NCBI GenBank assembly: GCA_021822995.1
Contig: JAKAPN010000044.1
Span: 1-7,877, forward strand
Direction of reading: 5' to 3'
DNA: 7,877 nt
DNA from: an archaeon
GTDB taxonomy: Archaea > Thermoproteota > Nitrososphaeria > Nitrososphaerales > Gagatemarchaeaceae
Positions 5,801 to 7,877 of this stretch are shown one piece after another. The number at the start of each line of letters is the position of its first letter. Positions within the stretch are counted from its first letter, which is position 1. The notes beneath the pieces are model-generated. The model saw only the letters and a list, made by a program, of their open reading frames with translations. It was not told where the DNA came from and did not search any database. The position numbers were made by a program, and so were the translations under genes.

Positions 5801-6775
5801 ATGAATCCGAAAGCGCTACCGGGAATCAGGGAGATCGAAGCGGCGTCGAAGAATATCCAGGGCGTAGCGTGCAGGACTCCGCTGGTCGAATCTCCGGGCC
5901 TGTCGAAGCTTACGGGGAGGCAGGTCTACCTCAAGCTCGAGTGCTTCCAACCCATCAAGGTCTTCAAGATAAGAGGCGCATACAATAAAATCTCGTCCAT
6001 TAGCGATGGGAAGGTCGTCGCTGCATCGTCGGGGAACCACGGAATCGCAGTATCCTACAGTTCCCACCTGCTCGGAAAAAAGTGCACTGTCGTGGTTCCG
6101 GAGACAGCCGTGGAGGAGAAGGTGGAGGCAATAGAGAGTTTCGGCGCAGAGATAGTGAGGGCCGGCAGGCTGAGCGAGGAGAGAGAGGCAAAAGCGCGAG
6201 CGATAGCGCGGGCCTCTGGCGCAGCGTTTGTACACCCATTCGATGATTCGGATGTGATTGCCGGACAGGGTACCTGCGGCCTGGAGCTCTCCGAGCAGCT
6301 GGCGGAGTTTGACAGCGTCCTCGTGCCTGTTGGAGGAGGGGGCCTCATCTCGGGTGTCTCCATAGCATTGAAGTCTAGGAATCCAAGCGTGAAGGTCTAC
6401 GGGGTGGAGCCACTGGGTGCGGCCAAGCTCTCTTCGGCCCTCGCTGCGCGGAGAATCGTGCGCGTAGAAGATCCACGCTCCATCGCTGACGGCCTGATGC
6501 CCTCAGCGCTCGGAGAACTGGCATACACGGCGTGCTCGCGGCTCGTCGACGGAGCCTACTCGGTATCGGAAGAAGAGATCTTCAGGGCGACCGCAGCACT
6601 GACGAACATAGGCGGAGTCATCGCCGAGCCATCGGGCGCTGCACCCCTCGCCCCGCTGATGTCCACGTCTCTCAAGGTGCCCGGAGAGAAAGTAGTCATC
6701 ATAGTGTCAGGCGGGAACATTTCGCATGACTTGCTGATGAAAGTGCTCTCGGAGTCGCGCCGTATGGTGCCCTAA
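5801..6775 (+). CDS. Threonine/serine dehydratase-like PLP enzyme (fold type II, possibly serine racemase)
   Basis: This 324-residue fold-type II PLP enzyme carries the Schiff-base lysine K56 in FKIRGA, the substrate-carboxylate loop SSGNHG (77-82), the phosphate-binding glycine run GGGG (178-181), EPSGA (276-280) and SGGN (303-306) near the pyridine nitrogen. Its length matches the catabolic form without a C-terminal ACT domain, so isoleucine feedback is not expected. The family deaminates threonine to 2-oxobutanoate or serine to pyruvate; close relatives racemise serine or act on other hydroxy amino acids. The segment before the lysine reads PIKVFKIRGA rather than the usual TGSFKxRGA, so substrate preference may differ. 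It follows the split-barrel gene by 12 nt and probably shares its transcript. A 6-bp inverted repeat lies just after the stop. Confidence 0.9.
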   Translation: MNPKALPGIREIEAASKNIQGVACRTPLVESPGLSKLTGRQVYLKLECFQPIKVFKIRGAYNKISSISDGKVVAASSGNHGIAVSYSSHLLGKKCTVVVPETAVEEKVEAIESFGAEIVRAGRLSEEREAKARAIARASGAAFVHPFDDSDVIAGQGTCGLELSEQLAEFDSVLVPVGGGGLISGVSIALKSRNPSVKVYGVEPLGAAKLSSALAARRIVRVEDPRSIADGLMPSALGELAYTACSRLVDGAYSVSEEEIFRATAALTNIGGVIAEPSGAAPLAPLMSTSLKVPGEKVVIIVSGGNISHDLLMKVLSESRRMVP

Positions 6776-6780
6776 GAGGG

Positions 6781-6799
6781 CGTTCAACACCCCTGAACG
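6781..6799. repeat. 6-bp inverted repeat after the PLP enzyme gene
   Basis: CGTTCA and TGAACG (6781-6786 and 6794-6799) flank a 7-nt loop, five nt beyond the stop. No T-run follows, so a terminator role is only a possibility. Confidence 0.3.
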
Positions 6800-6830
6800 A
6801 CAGCCCTAGGGGGTTACAAATGCATCGTAT

Positions 6831-6838
6831 GATTAACC
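6831..6838 (+). promoter_or_regulatory. Possible TATA element upstream of the 135-residue gene
   Basis: GATTAACC is centred about 26 nt before the ATG at 6860. No Shine-Dalgarno site precedes that ATG, which fits a leaderless archaeal promoter. The match to a TATA box is modest. Confidence 0.35.
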
Positions 6839-6859
6839 GACCTGCGTATACCCGTCGCG

Positions 6860-7267
6860 ATGATGGATTCCATAAGGCGCAGACTCTCGAAGTCCCCTGG
6901 AGGGGACCCATGGTCCACAGACCTTGCTTTCGAACCCGAGGCTCCAGAAGAATCCGAACTGCAACTTGACCGCTCAGTCCTCATTACAACATCCAGGGCC
7001 CGGGGCGGCCCGTCGCCGAACGAAGCCAACCTGAGAGACTACTACAAGGGCCTCGTCCTGGCGGCTATCGATCAGGGCGGCAACTTCCGAGGCCAGCAGA
7101 TCTCTATCCCGTGGCTTCGGATGACGCTCGCAGGGCTGGAGATGCGGCCGATACCCTCAGAGTTGATGTGGGAAGGGGAGCCGGAAGACTTTCCAGCCGA
7201 AATGCCCGGCTATGAGAAGCTCTTCCCAGAAGACAGAATGACTAAACAGCTTCCTCAACTTCGCTGA
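6860..7267 (+). CDS. Hypothetical protein, 135 residues
   Basis: I do not recognise this protein. It starts MMDSIRRRLSKSPGGDPWST; two ATGs in a row (6860 and 6863) could both serve. A basic N-terminus is followed by an acidic low-complexity stretch (FEPEAPEESELQLD, 24-37), then a more ordered part with NLRDYYKGLVLAAIDQGG (57-74) and ISIPWLRMTLAGLEMRP (81-97), and a Pro/Glu-rich C-terminus. No membrane span, signal peptide or cysteine pair is visible. The charged disordered start and helical centre suggest a small soluble, perhaps partner-binding protein. It lies 84 nt after the PLP enzyme and 50 nt before the hot-dog hydratase, on the same strand. Codon use and continuous frame are like its neighbours, so it is probably a real gene. 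Confidence 0.65.
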   Translation: MMDSIRRRLSKSPGGDPWSTDLAFEPEAPEESELQLDRSVLITTSRARGGPSPNEANLRDYYKGLVLAAIDQGGNFRGQQISIPWLRMTLAGLEMRPIPSELMWEGEPEDFPAEMPGYEKLFPEDRMTKQLPQLR

Positions 7268-7317
7268 CCGCAAACCCAATCAAGTCCGAGGTCAGTGCCG
7301 CTGGCACGACCAATCTA

Positions 7318-7686
7318 GTGGCCGGTCAGAAGTCGACCTACACACGCACCTTCACGCGGGAAGATGTCTCGAACTTCACAGAGATTTCCGGGGACAGGGG
7401 AATCCACCATGTTGCCCCCGACAGCAGCGGGCGGGTCATGATCCAGGGGTTGCTGACCGCTACTCTTCCGACCAAACTCGGGGGTGACCTGAACTACATA
7501 GCCAGAACGATGACCTTCGAATTCATAAAACCGGTTTTTGTGGGAGACACGGTTACCTGCGAAGGGACCGTGGTCAGAGTCGCTGATTCAGACGGCCGGC
7601 TTGAAGTATCCCTGTCATTCATCTGCAAGAACCAAGAAGGCAAAGTGGTACTCCGGGGCAGGACTGAAGGGATAATCAGGCAGTAG
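7318..7686 (+). CDS. MaoC-like hot-dog dehydratase/enoyl-CoA hydratase
   Basis: This 122-residue protein has the single hot-dog fold of MaoC/PhaJ-type (R)-hydratases. It reads TRTFTREDVSNFTEISGDRGIHHVAP, then GRVMIQGLLTATLPTKLGG, then the strand region TMTFEFIKPVFVGDTVTCEGTVV, where KPVFVGDTV is a hallmark. The catalytic aspartate and histidine appear to be D26 and H30. In typical members the motif is DxNPIH with a later HGM; here it is DRGIH and IQGL. The start is GTG at 7318, the only accepted start codon in the open frame before the conserved part. No clear Shine-Dalgarno site or TATA element was found. Relatives hydrate enoyl-CoA in fatty-acid or polyester metabolism, or act on other acyl-CoAs; the substrate here is unknown, and no acyl-CoA gene lies nearby in the window. 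Confidence 0.83.
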   Translation: MAGQKSTYTRTFTREDVSNFTEISGDRGIHHVAPDSSGRVMIQGLLTATLPTKLGGDLNYIARTMTFEFIKPVFVGDTVTCEGTVVRVADSDGRLEVSLSFICKNQEGKVVLRGRTEGIIRQ

Positions 7687-7754
7687 CCGAAGGCATCAGG
7701 GGCCACCGTGTTGTCTGCAGCAGTCCGCGCGCCTGACAACGACCGCCCGGGTAT

Positions 7755-7762
7755 CATTAAAG
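7755..7762 (+). promoter_or_regulatory. Possible TATA element upstream of the last, partial gene
   Basis: CATTAAAG precedes the putative TTG start at 7796 by about 38 nt, which would give a leader of roughly 10 nt. It is the only A/T-rich element in this gap. The match is modest and the start itself is uncertain. Confidence 0.35.
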
Positions 7763-7795
7763 AAGTCGGGCGAATCACCACAACGAGAGTCTGAG

Positions 7796-7877
7796 TTGGT
7801 TCTCTTCGCCGGACTTCCTGTGGCAGTGACGGCGCTCGCCTACCTAGGCATCCTGCTGATTGCAGCCAAACTCAGCG
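7796..7877 (+). CDS. Membrane protein, N-terminal fragment (cut by window end)
   Basis: From TTG at 7796 the frame reads MVLFAGLPVAVTALAYLGIL followed by LIAAKLS and remains open at the window edge. It gives one hydrophobic span of about 22 residues ending in a lysine, as expected for the first helix of a membrane protein or a signal anchor. There is no in-frame ATG upstream, and the codons before TTG encode a polar stretch (SGESPQRESE), so TTG is the best start, though a weak one. Only 27 codons are visible, so the family cannot be named. Confidence 0.45.
   Translation, partial: MVLFAGLPVAVTALAYLGILLIAAKLS

Noticed and set aside
5816..6363. Several minus-strand frames of 79-139 codons
   Set aside because: All are antisense to the conserved N-terminal half of the PLP enzyme; long shadows are expected in GC-rich coding DNA.
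7710..7740. GTTGTC/GACAAC inverted repeat after the hot-dog gene as a terminator
   Set aside because: The 19-nt loop and lack of a T-run make it a poor terminator; 6-bp arms at this spacing can arise by chance.
1..7877. tRNA, rRNA, CRISPR, transposase or attachment-site signals
   Set aside because: Read for T-loop consensus, repeated spacers, transposase motifs and long direct or inverted repeats; none was found by eye.

Overview
The window looks like an archaeal chromosome segment of moderately high GC. Four things point that way. Arginine is often coded by AGG/AGA and isoleucine by ATA. Several genes lack a clear Shine-Dalgarno site but have an A/T-rich TATA-like element about 26 nt before the start codon. 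TTG and GTG starts appear common. The gene families (SET-domain methyltransferase, FAM173-like methyltransferase, PfpI-type DJ-1 protein, flavin/F420 split-barrel protein) fit a soil or aquatic archaeon such as a Nitrososphaeria-type lineage. That lineage assignment is inference. No rRNA, tRNA, CRISPR array, insertion sequence or phage gene was recognised.

Left block, + strand, 1-1620: the C-terminal half of a major facilitator transporter; a membrane-anchored class I methyltransferase resembling FAM173 lysine methyltransferases; and a compact SET-domain protein with a post-SET zinc motif. The last two overlap by 4 nt (TTGA), so two lysine-methyltransferase-like folds are probably co-translated. 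The SET gene runs 86 nt into a convergent minus-strand gene.

Second block, minus strand, 1535-2278: an unrecognised protein with a C-terminal coiled coil, preceded by a 30-residue single-span membrane peptide with a good ribosome binding site. Bases 2279-2675 hold no gene I can support; they contain several short hairpins.

Centre, 2676-4647: a retinol-dehydrogenase-like short-chain dehydrogenase (minus) is divergent from a PfpI/DJ-1 gene (+), which overlaps a four-span membrane protein resembling DUF2165. A near-palindromic TATA element lies in the divergent gap and is correctly spaced for a leaderless start of the DJ-1 gene.

Right block, + strand, 4648-7877: about 360 nt without a supported gene, then a small lysine-rich protein, a pyridoxamine-phosphate-oxidase-like split-barrel protein, a threonine dehydratase/serine racemase-like PLP enzyme, an unrecognised 135-residue protein, a MaoC-type hot-dog hydratase with altered active-site motifs, and the first codons of a membrane protein cut by the window edge. 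The genes look like ordinary accessory metabolism and stress functions. The most interesting parts are the methyltransferase pair, the hidden 30-residue membrane peptide and the unrecognised genes.
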